This document shows positions 1 to 6,710 of a DNA stretch of 9,041 nucleotides, one piece after another. Made by a program: the position numbers and the translations under genes. The stretch's first letter is position 1; each line of letters opens with the position of its first letter. Source of the DNA: JAXDBM01 sp964460245 (GTDB lineage: Bacteria > Desulfobacterota > Syntrophia > Syntrophales > Fen-1087); the NCBI GenBank assembly GCA_964460245.1, contig CAYWTL010000092.1, positions 1 through 9,041 of the forward strand, in the 5' to 3' direction. The notes beneath the pieces were generated by a model. The model did not search any database. It worked only from the letters and a program-made list of their open reading frames with translations, and had not been told where the DNA came from.

Positions 1-67
1 CGTCGAGGACGACGGGCGCACCGCACTGCGGGCAGGCCTGTTCGATCTTCCAGATTCCCTGATCCAT
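1..67 (-). CDS. Zinc-ribbon protein, N-terminal fragment (runs off the left edge)
   Basis: Only the first 22 codons lie in the window. Reading leftward from the ATG at 67, the peptide begins MDQGIWKIEQACPQCGAPVV, so a C-x2-C knuckle (Cys12, Cys15) sits right at the N-terminus. This is the first half of a probable zinc ribbon; a second CxxC would be expected just beyond the edge. The upstream bases GGTTTAGG give only a weak ribosome binding site close to the ATG. Two other upstream ATGs on this strand either stop at once or give an arginine-rich, unconvincing frame. It lies downstream of the radical SAM and SPFH genes on the same strand and may belong with them, although 197 bases separate it from the radical SAM stop codon. 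The family is not recognised. That it is a real gene is fairly likely, but its function is unknown. Confidence 0.6.
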   Translation of the reverse strand, partial: MDQGIWKIEQACPQCGAPVVLD

Positions 68-264
68 CCTAAACCCATGAAATCATCCGACTGCAATGGA
101 TGATAACGGCAAAAAACGGGGCTTCTTTTTGTGTTCCTTGAGTTTGACCCTCGGGTCGCAATCGGCCGGCCTTCCGGGTCCGTGAAAGACAGCCAGGGAG
201 CCATCGACGCACCGATGGATTCGGACCCGGACGCGGATGGCTGCGACAAGCCTTTTACGGGCTT
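68..264. other. Intergenic stretch with two short dyads, no gene seen
   Basis: I see no convincing gene here. It contains two small inverted repeats: GACCC-TC-GGGTC at 146-157 and CCATCG-(6 nt)-CGATGG at 201-218. Neither is followed by a T-run on either strand, so neither qualifies as an intrinsic terminator for the radical SAM gene that ends at 265. No promoter close to consensus was found for the leftward zinc-ribbon gene. Confidence 0.5.
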
Positions 265-1362
265 CTATTTGCCTGAGGCGGCGAACGTTTCCAGATCCTT
301 GAAACGGTTCAAACGGGCCATGCTTTTCATAAACGATTCGTAACGGCCTTCCCAGCCGAGCTTTCTCTGTCGCCAAGCCAGAACGCATTTCAGCAGGGGG
401 CGGAAAGCACAGGTCCAGATCGGCACCCACATTCTTCCCTCTCGCCTGGCCCGTTCCGAGGGCTCCCACCAGCCCATGATCTGCTCACGGTGGAGCCAGA
501 CCAGATACTGCAATCGCTTGTCCTCCAGGCATTGCGTCTTCACATTGGCCCACATTCCATTGTAGCGCCTGTATTCATGGAGATTGGTCACCAGGCCCTT
601 CTCCAGGAGATGCTGCCGCAGGGCGGTTTTGGGATAGGGGGTCAAGATCTGGCAGTACGCGGTGTCTGCCTCGAGGGATTTCAGGAATTTGTAGTTTTCG
701 ACGATATCCGCTTCATCGTCGTCCGGAAAACCGAAAATCAACCCGGCAACGACCATGATGCCGTACTGATGGCAAAGTTGCACGGCTTTGCGCGAGGCGT
801 CGACTATATCGCCCTTGCGGGCCGCCTTCAGATTCCTGCCGGACACGTTTTCAATGCCGAGAAAGATGGATTTCATGCCCGCCAGGGACATCTTGCGGAC
901 CATCTCCTCGTTTCTGGACATCGAAATACAGTCGGCCTGCACAATCAGCTTCAGCCCCCTGTAGTTGCCTGCGATGATGGCGTCACAGATTTGGATCGCG
1001 CGTTCGGGATCCAGCACCATGTTGTCGTCCGCTACGAAAATCAGACGAGTCCGCCGTTTGTAATAAATGTCGTCGATGTCCGCCATGATGCGGTCCAGCG
1101 GATATGCCCGGAAGGTCTGCCCGTACATGTGTTTCATGCTGCAGAACGAACAGGCGCGCGTGCAGCCGCGGGAAGTTTCCATCACCTCGACCCGGGAGAG
1201 CATCACGTGGTATCCCGAGGTCAAGCGGCGCTTGTCCCGAATGGGGATTTTAATCCTCGACAGATCCAGCAGTTCTCCCCTGGGATTGTGCACGAACTGT
1301 CGGCCGTTTTTGTAGGAAAGGGAGGGAATGTCTTCGAGCCGGCCCCCGTTTTCCAGGGCATT
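265..1362 (-). CDS. B12-binding-type radical SAM protein, C-terminal part (N-terminus lost in the assembly gap)
   Basis: 365 residues are visible, ending at a TAG (265-267). Numbering from the first visible residue, the radical SAM cluster motif CTRACSFC gives Cys67, Cys71 and Cys74 (codons within 1141-1164), which would bind a 4Fe-4S cluster and SAM. It is followed by family-typical segments: the ADDN strand, LGIEN, GLIFGFPDDDE and TPYPKTAL. Before the cluster there is the connector with an IPIRDKR motif that in this superfamily links an N-terminal cobalamin-binding domain to the radical SAM barrel. That cobalamin domain (usually about 150 residues or more) is not visible and must lie in or beyond the gap. 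The C-terminal tail (about the last 80 residues) is rich in Trp, Arg and Lys, including IMGWWEPSERARR. BchE-like methylases and cyclases share this layout. The substrate cannot be told. Class assignment is firm; the specific reaction is unknown. Confidence 0.85.
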   Translation of the reverse strand, partial: NALENGGRLEDIPSLSYKNGRQFVHNPRGELLDLSRIKIPIRDKRRLTSGYHVMLSRVEVMETSRGCTRACSFCSMKHMYGQTFRAYPLDRIMADIDDIYYKRRTRLIFVADDNMVLDPERAIQICDAIIAGNYRGLKLIVQADCISMSRNEEMVRKMSLAGMKSIFLGIENVSGRNLKAARKGDIVDASRKAVQLCHQYGIMVVAGLIFGFPDDDEADIVENYKFLKSLEADTAYCQILTPYPKTALRQHLLEKGLVTNLHEYRRYNGMWANVKTQCLEDKRLQYLVWLHREQIMGWWEPSERARREGRMWVPIWTCAFRPLLKCVLAWRQRKLGWEGRYESFMKSMARLNRFKDLETFAASGK

Positions 1363-1462
1363 NNNNNNNNNNNNNNNNNNNNNNNNNNNNNNNNNNNNNN
1401 NNNNNNNNNNNNNNNNNNNNNNNNNNNNNNNNNNNNNNNNNNNNNNNNNNNNNNNNNNNNNN
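1363..1462. other. Assembly gap of exactly 100 Ns
   Basis: This is a run of undetermined bases. The round length suggests a scaffolding placeholder rather than a measured distance. The sequence on the right is the zinc-ribbon end of an SPFH protein, and on the left it is the middle of a radical SAM protein. The real gap should therefore contain the SPFH stop codon, the start of the radical SAM gene and most of an N-terminal cobalamin-binding domain, which is several hundred bases, more than 100. Confidence 0.95.
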
Positions 1463-2403
1463 ATCTGGCGGCCGCAGGCCGGGCAGAACCGGGAATCCCG
1501 GGGGACGGGTCCGCGGCAGTCCGGGCATGGGAACGCTTCCGTTGCCTGCTGCGCCCCGGCCTTGAAGGCATCCGCGAACATGGCCGGCATCATGAATCCC
1601 ATGCCCATCCCCAGGCCCGCGCCGGCCTCGCCCTGCGCCTGTGAAGCCGTTTCCATGGCCATGGCGGCCTTCATTTTCAGCAGCCGGTTGAGATCGTCGA
1701 AGACGCCCAGCCGGCTCTTGTCGTCGATCGCCTTCTGGACCTCCGGCGGTGGCGTGATGGCGTTGATGTAGAGTTCGGCAAGCCCGAGGCCGAACCGGTT
1801 GAAATCGTCCTGGAGGCACTTGACCATCTCCGCGGAAAGTTCGTTGTATCGCGCCGGCAGATTGAAGATCGTGTCGATCCGCTCCCCCATGTAGTCGTTG
1901 AAGCGGGAGACGATGACCCGGTTCAGGTATTCCTCGATGTCCGCGGTGGTGTAAACGCCCTGCGTGCCCACGAGGCTGTTGATGAACAGGACGGGCTGAA
2001 GGATGCGGAGGTTGAAGACGCCGAAGGCCCGAAGGCGGATGAGGCCCAGCTCCGCATCCCGAAAGGCCACGGGATCGCGGGTCCCCCACTTCAGGTTGGG
2101 GAACACCTTCATGCTTGTGATGTAGACCTCCGCCCGAAGCGGGCTGGTCATGCCCCAGGGGATGCTCAGCGCCTTGGTCAGGATGGGGATGTTGGCCGTT
2201 TTCAGGGTGTGGCGGCCCGGTCCGAGGGCGTCATAGGCCCGGCCGTTGTAGAAGAAGACGGCGGCCTGGCTTTCCCGGACCGTCAATTGGGCGCCGAACT
2301 TGATTTCGCCGGATCCCTTTTCGGGGATTCGATGCACCAGCTCTTTTCCGGAATCGTCGAACCATTCGATCACCTCCAGAAAGACGATGTTGTCCGTTCC
2401 CAC
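1463..2403 (-). CDS. SPFH-domain protein with C-terminal zinc ribbon (YdjI-like), 3' end in the gap
   Basis: 313 residues are visible from a GTG start at 2403. The N-terminus (IVFLEVIEWFDDSG, then GEIKFGAQLTVRESQAAVFF at about residues 33-51) matches the SPFH/'virion core protein-like' family, to which B. subtilis YdjI belongs. An SPFH (stomatin/flotillin-like) core spans roughly residues 40-240. A low-complexity stretch rich in Ala, Gly and Met follows (about 245-290), then a zinc ribbon with Cys293, Cys296, Cys307 and Cys310. There is no signal peptide or membrane segment. The GTG is chosen over the upstream in-frame ATG at 2520 for three reasons. A strong Shine-Dalgarno (GGAAGGGGGG) lies 7 bases before it, family homology begins just after it, and a TTGACA promoter lies between the two candidates. 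The protein probably ends shortly inside the gap. SPFH relatives act as oligomeric scaffolds, often in membrane-stress contexts. The role here is unknown. Confidence 0.85.
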
Positions 2404-2410
2404 GTTCTTG

Positions 2411-2420
2411 CCCCCCTTCC
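2411..2420 (-). promoter_or_regulatory. Ribosome binding site of the SPFH gene, decides the GTG start
   Basis: On the minus strand GGAAGGGGGG sits 7 bases upstream of the GTG at 2403. It is a purine-rich Shine-Dalgarno with good spacing, whereas the longer ATG at 2520 has none. It is the main reason for choosing the GTG start. Confidence 0.6.
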
Positions 2421-2439
2421 ATCGCCGGTAGCCGCCTTC

Positions 2440-2468
2440 TCCATACGCAAGGCGGCCGGAACTGTCAA
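2440..2468 (-). promoter_or_regulatory. Candidate sigma70 promoter for the SPFH gene
   Basis: On the minus strand a perfect TTGACA (-35, 2463-2468) is followed after exactly 17 bases by TATGGA (-10, 2440-2445; three of six match TATAAT). Transcription would start near 2433, leaving a leader of about 30 bases before the GTG at 2403. The perfect -35 and ideal spacing carry the call; the -10 is weak. It lies downstream of the alternative ATG at 2520, which argues against that start. Confidence 0.45.
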
Positions 2469-2490
2469 GCGCAATTCGGGGTTTGATATT
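2462..2490 (+). promoter_or_regulatory. Weak candidate promoter for the HD phosphohydrolase-nrdD pair
   Basis: CTGTCA (2462-2467, four of six to TTGACA) and GATATT (2485-2490, four of six to TATAAT) are 17 bases apart. Transcription would begin near 2497, about 22 bases before the ATG at 2519. The -35 overlaps that of the leftward SPFH promoter, so the two could compete for RNA polymerase. This is a low-scoring match found by eye and could be chance. Confidence 0.3.
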
Positions 2491-2518
2491 TGGCGCGGAA
2501 TCATGTAAGCCTGCGGCC

Positions 2519-3937
2519 ATGAAAACGGAGTCCGCCGCCTATGCGAGGGTCTATCAGGGCCTGGCCCTGATCGCCGACCCGATCTACCAGTACGATTCCT
2601 TTACCGTGCCGGCTGACGATCGCTCGTCGGAAACCACGGAGAAGGACCTGATCGATTCCCCCTGGATGCAGCGGCTGCGGCGGATCGGCCAGCTTCAGAG
2701 TGCGCGCTGGGTCTATCCGGCGGCGGAGCACAGCCGCTTCCAGCACTCCCTGGGCACGATGCACATGGCGGGGGAATTCGGCAGGACCCTTTACCCCAGT
2801 CTTCGCGAGGTCTGTTCCGACGTCCCTTCGCCGTATTGTGTGGAGGAACTGCTCCGGCTGGCCGGACTGCTTCATGATGTGGGACACGGACCCTACGGCC
2901 ATTTCTTCGACGATCATTTTCTGGATCAGTACGGGCTGAACCACGAGGTGTTGGGTCAGCACATCATCAACCGGAAACTGGGCGGGATCATCCGGGGCAT
3001 CCGGCGAAGCCCGTCGGGGCCGTTCGCGAAAGGGGAATGCCTCGAACCCGGCCAGATCGCCTACCTGATCCGGATGCCCGGAACGGGCGAGGAGCCCCAA
3101 CCCCGATGGCTTCAGCTTCTGAGGCAGCTCTTCTCGGGCATTTACACGGTGGACAATCTGGACTACGTCCAGCGGGATGCCTACATGACCGGATTTTCGC
3201 TGGACCTGGTGGACATCACGCGACTTCGGTTTTACAGCTTTTTCACGCAGGACGGCCTGACGCTGCACCAGGCGGGTATTTCGGCGCTCAGCCGCTTTCT
3301 GAACGCCCGGCTGAACCTCTATGCCAACGTCTACTTCCACCGGACCACCCGGGCCCTCGATCTTCACCTGCAGGAGATCTTCCGCGTCACACTGGATATC
3401 CTGTTTCCCGGGAACCCCGTCCGAAGACTCGATGATTACCTTCACTGCGACGAATGGCGCCTCTTCCATGAAGTCAGCGGCTGGCGACGGGATCCGGATC
3501 CGCAAAAAAGGAAGCTGGGCCGGGAGTGGGAGAAACTTCATCACCGCCAGATCAAGTGGAAAATGTCCTTCACAACGGAGATTTCCATCGACCAGCTCCA
3601 GAAAGGGACCCATTTTTCCACGGCCGGCGATTACGAACGGCGGATCCGGCAGCACCTGCCCGACAGCCTGCGGAAGATCGCCCTGCGGGTGGATCTGGCC
3701 ACCCAGGACCCCCGTCCCATCAACCCCATGACCGAAACGGAAAAGCGGATCAATATTTTCAATCCGGCAACCGGCCGGACATCGCCGGAGCCGCTTCAGG
3801 ACATCTACCGTTTCATCCCGGCCCGCGTCGTGCATTTCCGGGCCTTTTCGCTCAACCACCAACACGACGAGGCGATCTCCCGGGCGGCCGAGCGGACGCT
3901 CGACAGCCGGGAAGGGACCATGAGAACCAATCTATGA
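2519..3937 (+). CDS. SAMHD1-like HD-domain dNTP triphosphohydrolase
   Basis: 472 residues from the ATG at 2519. It belongs to the HD superfamily phosphohydrolases related to SAMHD1 (COG1078 type), which cleave dNTPs to deoxynucleoside and triphosphate. The metal and catalytic set is complete: His76 (in HSLG), His119-Asp120, His123 and His128 within HDVGHGPYGH, and Asp212 in VDNLDYVQRD. By motif these correspond to SAMHD1 His167, His206-Asp207, His210, His215 and Asp311. Tyr216 and Asp220 of that motif also match. The protein looks intact, soluble and active. No separate SAM domain is seen. A TTG at 2483 could extend it by 12 residues, but the predicted transcription start lies after it. The ATG has little Shine-Dalgarno. 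Its TGA overlaps the ATG of the NrdD homologue as ATGA, implying translational coupling and joint function. The exact substrate (all dNTPs or one) cannot be told. Confidence 0.88.
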   Translation: MKTESAAYARVYQGLALIADPIYQYDSFTVPADDRSSETTEKDLIDSPWMQRLRRIGQLQSARWVYPAAEHSRFQHSLGTMHMAGEFGRTLYPSLREVCSDVPSPYCVEELLRLAGLLHDVGHGPYGHFFDDHFLDQYGLNHEVLGQHIINRKLGGIIRGIRRSPSGPFAKGECLEPGQIAYLIRMPGTGEEPQPRWLQLLRQLFSGIYTVDNLDYVQRDAYMTGFSLDLVDITRLRFYSFFTQDGLTLHQAGISALSRFLNARLNLYANVYFHRTTRALDLHLQEIFRVTLDILFPGNPVRRLDDYLHCDEWRLFHEVSGWRRDPDPQKRKLGREWEKLHHRQIKWKMSFTTEISIDQLQKGTHFSTAGDYERRIRQHLPDSLRKIALRVDLATQDPRPINPMTETEKRINIFNPATGRTSPEPLQDIYRFIPARVVHFRAFSLNHQHDEAISRAAERTLDSREGTMRTNL

Positions 3938-5985
3938 TTCCCCCCCCGGACACGACGGACATTACCCTCTTCGTCCGGACTTCCGGCGAAGACATCGTCC
4001 GATGGAACCGTCTGCGCATCGTCGAGGCGCTGATCCGGGAAACCGGCGTGGACACCGATACGGCGGAAATGATCAGCCGGGACGTGGAAAAGCAGATCGT
4101 CGCATCGGGGATCAGTCTGCTGACGACGCCCCTGATCCGGGAGCTGGTGGACGCGAAGCTCATCGAGCGGGGCCTGGAACATGACCGGCGCATGCATGCG
4201 CTGCTGGGATTTCCCCTCTACGACGTGCGCCAGCTCATCTTCCTGCAGAACAAGGAGAGCGCCAACGTTCCCCACGGACCGGAGGGAACGAACCTGGTGC
4301 TGGCCGAAGGCATCAAGCGGGAATACGCTCTTCACGACGTTTTCTCCCGGGAAGTCGGCGACGCCCACATCATGGGCGATATTCACATCCATGCCCTTGG
4401 CCACATCGACCGGGTATACGGCTCCTGCCAGTCCCCCGAATACATCAAGAAGTACGGTCTCAACCTGCCCCACTCGCTGACCGTTGCCGGCCCGGCCCGT
4501 CACGCGGAGGTCGTCCTGGCGCACCTGGTCCGTTTCGGCGCCATGTTGCAGGGTCACTGCGCCGGAACCATCGGCTGGCAGAGCGTCAATTATTCACTTG
4601 CCCCTTATCTGTCCGGACGGTCGGAGCGGGATATCCGGCAATTCGCCCAGATGCTGATCTACGAGTTCTCGCAGCTCACGTCCGCCCGGGGCGGGCAGTC
4701 CATGTTCACGGACATTCACCTGCACTGGGATGTTCCGGCGGCCCTCGAAAACGTGCCCGCGATCGGCCCCGGCGGGGAGCAGACCGGCCGGACCTACGGG
4801 GACTACGCGACGGAGGCCCGCCAGTTCGCCGTCTCTCTCTTCGAGGTGTTCGGGGAAGGGGATGCCACCGGAAAGCCTTTCATCTTTCCGCGGCCGCTGG
4901 TCCATCTGACGAAAAGATTTTTTCATACCGCCGGGCGGGATGCCTTCCTCGACCTTCTCTGCCGGGTGGCGGTCGAAAAGGGAAGCCCCTGCTTCGTTTT
5001 TGACCGCGGCGAGGCGGCGGCATCGACGACGGGCAGTCATGCGGGCGGCCCGGATGCGGGTGCGCCATGGAAAAGGAGAAAGATTGCCGTCCAGAACGTC
5101 ACCCTGAATCTGCCCCGGCTCGGCTACAAGGCGCAGGGCGACGACCGCCGGCTGTTTCAGCTCCTGTCCGCACTCGTGGATCTGGCGGCGCACGCCCATG
5201 TTCAGAAGAAGGACTTCATGGAGAAGCTTCTGTCCCACGGAGATCAGGGGCCGCTGTCCATGCTGACGACCAGCGGGGACGGGTCCCCGTATCTCAAGAT
5301 GTCCCGCGCCGTCTACCTCGTGGGCATGGTGGGCCTGAACGAACTGGTCCGTATTCACAGGGGGCGGGAAATGCACGAATCGGAAGACGCGCTGGCCTTC
5401 GGGCTGCGGGTCGTCGAGCACATGAGCGCGGAAATTGCCCGTCTGTCCGAAGCGCACGGTCTCCGGTTTGCGCTGGAGCAGACGCCGGCCGAAACCACCG
5501 CTTACCGTTTTGCACGCCTGGATCTCCGGTATTTTTCGCCCGAGGCGGGTCACTACATCCGCGGCGATCTGGCCCGGGGCGAGATTTACTACACCAATTC
5601 CACGCATCTGAGCGTGTCGGCCGACGTGACGGCGTTCAACCGCGCTCGCCTGGAAGGCCGCTTTCACCCCCTGATCGGCGCCAATGTCGTCACCCATCTC
5701 TCGCTGGGCGACCAGCGGCCCCGTCCGGAAGACGTGGCCGGCTTCATCGCGCGGGTTTTCCGCGAGACCGGGAATCGCCAGGTGATCCTGTCGCCGGAAT
5801 TCACGAGCTGTTCCGCCTGCCGAAGGACCGCGAACGGGCTTCATCGGAGCTGCCTGTTCTGCGGAGCCCAAGAGGTCGAGGGCATTGCCAGAATCACCCA
5901 GTATTTCAGCCGCATCGCGGGCTGGAACAAGGGGAAACTGGCCGAATTGAGAGACCGCAACCGGCGGAGCGCCTTTTCCCCTTGA
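3934..5985 (+). CDS. nrdD: Anaerobic ribonucleotide reductase (NrdD) homologue lacking the canonical radical residues
   Basis: 683 residues, near the usual NrdD length. Residues about 10-100 form an ATP-cone-like regulatory domain (IVRWNRLRIVEALIRETG). The NrdD barrel follows, with GDIHIHALG (149-157), a Cys165-containing SCQSPEYIKKYGL, ARGGQSMFTDIHLHW (251-265), FDRGE (356-360), VQNVTLNLPR (386-395), LEQTPAETTAYRFARLDL (514-531) and YYTNSTH. A zinc site is formed by Cys626, Cys629, Cys640 and Cys643. Two expected catalytic elements are missing. The glycyl-radical site R-x-x-G-[YF] reads RITQYF, with Gln656 (CAG, 5899-5901). The loop after FDRGE, where NrdD normally carries Cys-Cys-Arg-Leu, is short and Cys-free (361-378, AAASTT...AGAP). 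No nrdG activase gene follows. The fold assignment is secure. Ribonucleotide reduction by the usual mechanism looks impossible, so a regulatory pseudoenzyme is plausible. The symbol denotes homology only. Confidence 0.88.
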   Translation: MIPPPDTTDITLFVRTSGEDIVRWNRLRIVEALIRETGVDTDTAEMISRDVEKQIVASGISLLTTPLIRELVDAKLIERGLEHDRRMHALLGFPLYDVRQLIFLQNKESANVPHGPEGTNLVLAEGIKREYALHDVFSREVGDAHIMGDIHIHALGHIDRVYGSCQSPEYIKKYGLNLPHSLTVAGPARHAEVVLAHLVRFGAMLQGHCAGTIGWQSVNYSLAPYLSGRSERDIRQFAQMLIYEFSQLTSARGGQSMFTDIHLHWDVPAALENVPAIGPGGEQTGRTYGDYATEARQFAVSLFEVFGEGDATGKPFIFPRPLVHLTKRFFHTAGRDAFLDLLCRVAVEKGSPCFVFDRGEAAASTTGSHAGGPDAGAPWKRRKIAVQNVTLNLPRLGYKAQGDDRRLFQLLSALVDLAAHAHVQKKDFMEKLLSHGDQGPLSMLTTSGDGSPYLKMSRAVYLVGMVGLNELVRIHRGREMHESEDALAFGLRVVEHMSAEIARLSEAHGLRFALEQTPAETTAYRFARLDLRYFSPEAGHYIRGDLARGEIYYTNSTHLSVSADVTAFNRARLEGRFHPLIGANVVTHLSLGDQRPRPEDVAGFIARVFRETGNRQVILSPEFTSCSACRRTANGLHRSCLFCGAQEVEGIARITQYFSRIAGWNKGKLAELRDRNRRSAFSP

Positions 5986-6035
5986 AATTCTTCAGGCTTG
6001 TCTCGATCCACCGATGAATTAATCGGGCCTTACCC

Positions 6036-6064
6036 TTGACATACCCCCCGTCGATCCATATATT
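6036..6064 (+). promoter_or_regulatory. Strong sigma70-type promoter of gmhA-grpE-dnaK
   Basis: A perfect TTGACA (6036-6041), a 17-base spacer and TATATT (6059-6064, five of six) make this the best promoter in the window. Transcription would start near 6071, giving a leader of about 47 bases before gmhA. No CIRCE element (TTAGCACTC-N9-GAGTGCTAA) or other clear heat-shock operator accompanies it. Confidence 0.75.
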
Positions 6065-6105
6065 AGCGCCGATTCGGGATGGAATAAAAAGGTTAAAATG
6101 CGAGT

Positions 6106-6110
6106 GGAAG
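6106..6110 (+). promoter_or_regulatory. Ribosome binding site of gmhA
   Basis: GGAAG lies 7 bases before the ATG at 6118. It supports that start over an ATG at 6098, which is in another frame. Confidence 0.5.
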
Positions 6111-6117
6111 CGGCACG

Positions 6118-6702
6118 ATGCACGATTACGTGGTAAAGGTATTCAAGGAAAGCAACCAGATCAAGGATGTTTTCCTCAACGAGAATCTGGGCAAGATCGT
6201 GCAGGTCGTGGACGTGATCACGGCGACATTGAAAGCGGGAAACAAGATCCTGCTTTTTGGCAACGGGGGGTCAGCCGCGGATGCGCAGCACATTGCCGGC
6301 GAGTTCGTCAACCGGTTTCTGATCGAAAGGCCGCCGCTGCCGGCCATTGCCCTGACGACCGACACATCCGTGATCACGAGCATCGGAAATGATTATCAAT
6401 TTTCGGATATCTTCAGCAAGCAGATCAGGGCCATCGGGCAGGCGGGGGACATCGCTTGGGGAATGAGCACCAGCGGCATGTCGCCGAATGTGGTTCGTGC
6501 CTTTGAAGCCGCGAAGAAGATCGGGATGACGACCATCGGCTTTACCGGAAAAGATGGCGGCGATGTCGCAAAAATGGTCGATTATCTGCTGCATGTCTCA
6601 TCGGGCAGCACGCCGCGGATTCAGGAAGTTCACATTACCGCCAGCCACATCATCTGCGAACTTGTGGATGTAAAGCTGTTTCAGCGGCCCGACGCGCGGT
6701 GA
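6118..6702 (+). CDS. gmhA: Sedoheptulose-7-phosphate isomerase (phosphoheptose isomerase)
   Basis: 194 residues, the usual length for this SIS-domain family. GmhA converts sedoheptulose 7-phosphate to D-glycero-D-manno-heptose 7-phosphate, the first step of ADP-heptose synthesis for the LPS inner core, in the cytoplasm. The signature GNGGSAADAQHIAGEF (48-63) contains catalytic Glu62. MSTSGMSPNV (116-125) binds phosphate, and RIQEVHITASHI (167-178) carries Gln169 and His177. By motif these match E. coli Glu65, Gln172 and His180. His177 favours GmhA over the related replication protein DiaA, which lacks that His. The ATG at 6118 has GGAAG 7 bases upstream (6106-6110). No other heptose or LPS genes are in the window, so its place ahead of grpE and dnaK is unexpected. 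Its TGA overlaps a possible GTG start of grpE. Confidence 0.9.
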   Translation: MHDYVVKVFKESNQIKDVFLNENLGKIVQVVDVITATLKAGNKILLFGNGGSAADAQHIAGEFVNRFLIERPPLPAIALTTDTSVITSIGNDYQFSDIFSKQIRAIGQAGDIAWGMSTSGMSPNVVRAFEAAKKIGMTTIGFTGKDGGDVAKMVDYLLHVSSGSTPRIQEVHITASHIICELVDVKLFQRPDAR

Positions 6703-6710
6703 ATCTCGAG

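Noticed and set aside
2483..2518. TTG at 2483 as start of the HD phosphohydrolase
   Set aside because: It is a rare start codon with poor upstream signal and lies in the putative promoter; the ATG at 2519 is preferred.
265..2520. A single 751-residue minus-strand protein across the N gap
   Set aside because: The two halves are unrelated families (SPFH with zinc ribbon, radical SAM) and the join is made only of Ns.
2404..2520. ATG at 2520 as start of the SPFH gene
   Set aside because: It has no ribosome binding site, the first 39 residues do not look like the family, and a TTGACA promoter lies downstream of it.
2501..3865. 454-codon open frame antisense to the HD phosphohydrolase
   Set aside because: It is a shadow of a gene with complete, conserved catalytic motifs on the plus strand.
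4594..5871. 425-codon open frame antisense to the nrdD homologue
   Set aside because: It is a GC-rich shadow frame; its composition is Arg/Gly/Pro-heavy with no recognisable domain.
5067..6017. 316-codon plus-strand frame overlapping the nrdD homologue
   Set aside because: It is low-complexity Arg/Gly/Pro/Ser in the alternative frame and has no domain; it was checked as a possible frameshifted extension but the nrdD frame is continuous.
5986..6035. Intrinsic terminator after the nrdD homologue
   Set aside because: Only an imperfect AT-rich inverted repeat (AATTC...GAATT) with a long loop and no T-run was found.
6118..6702. gmhA being DiaA instead
   Set aside because: DiaA lacks the catalytic His equivalent to His177, which is present here.
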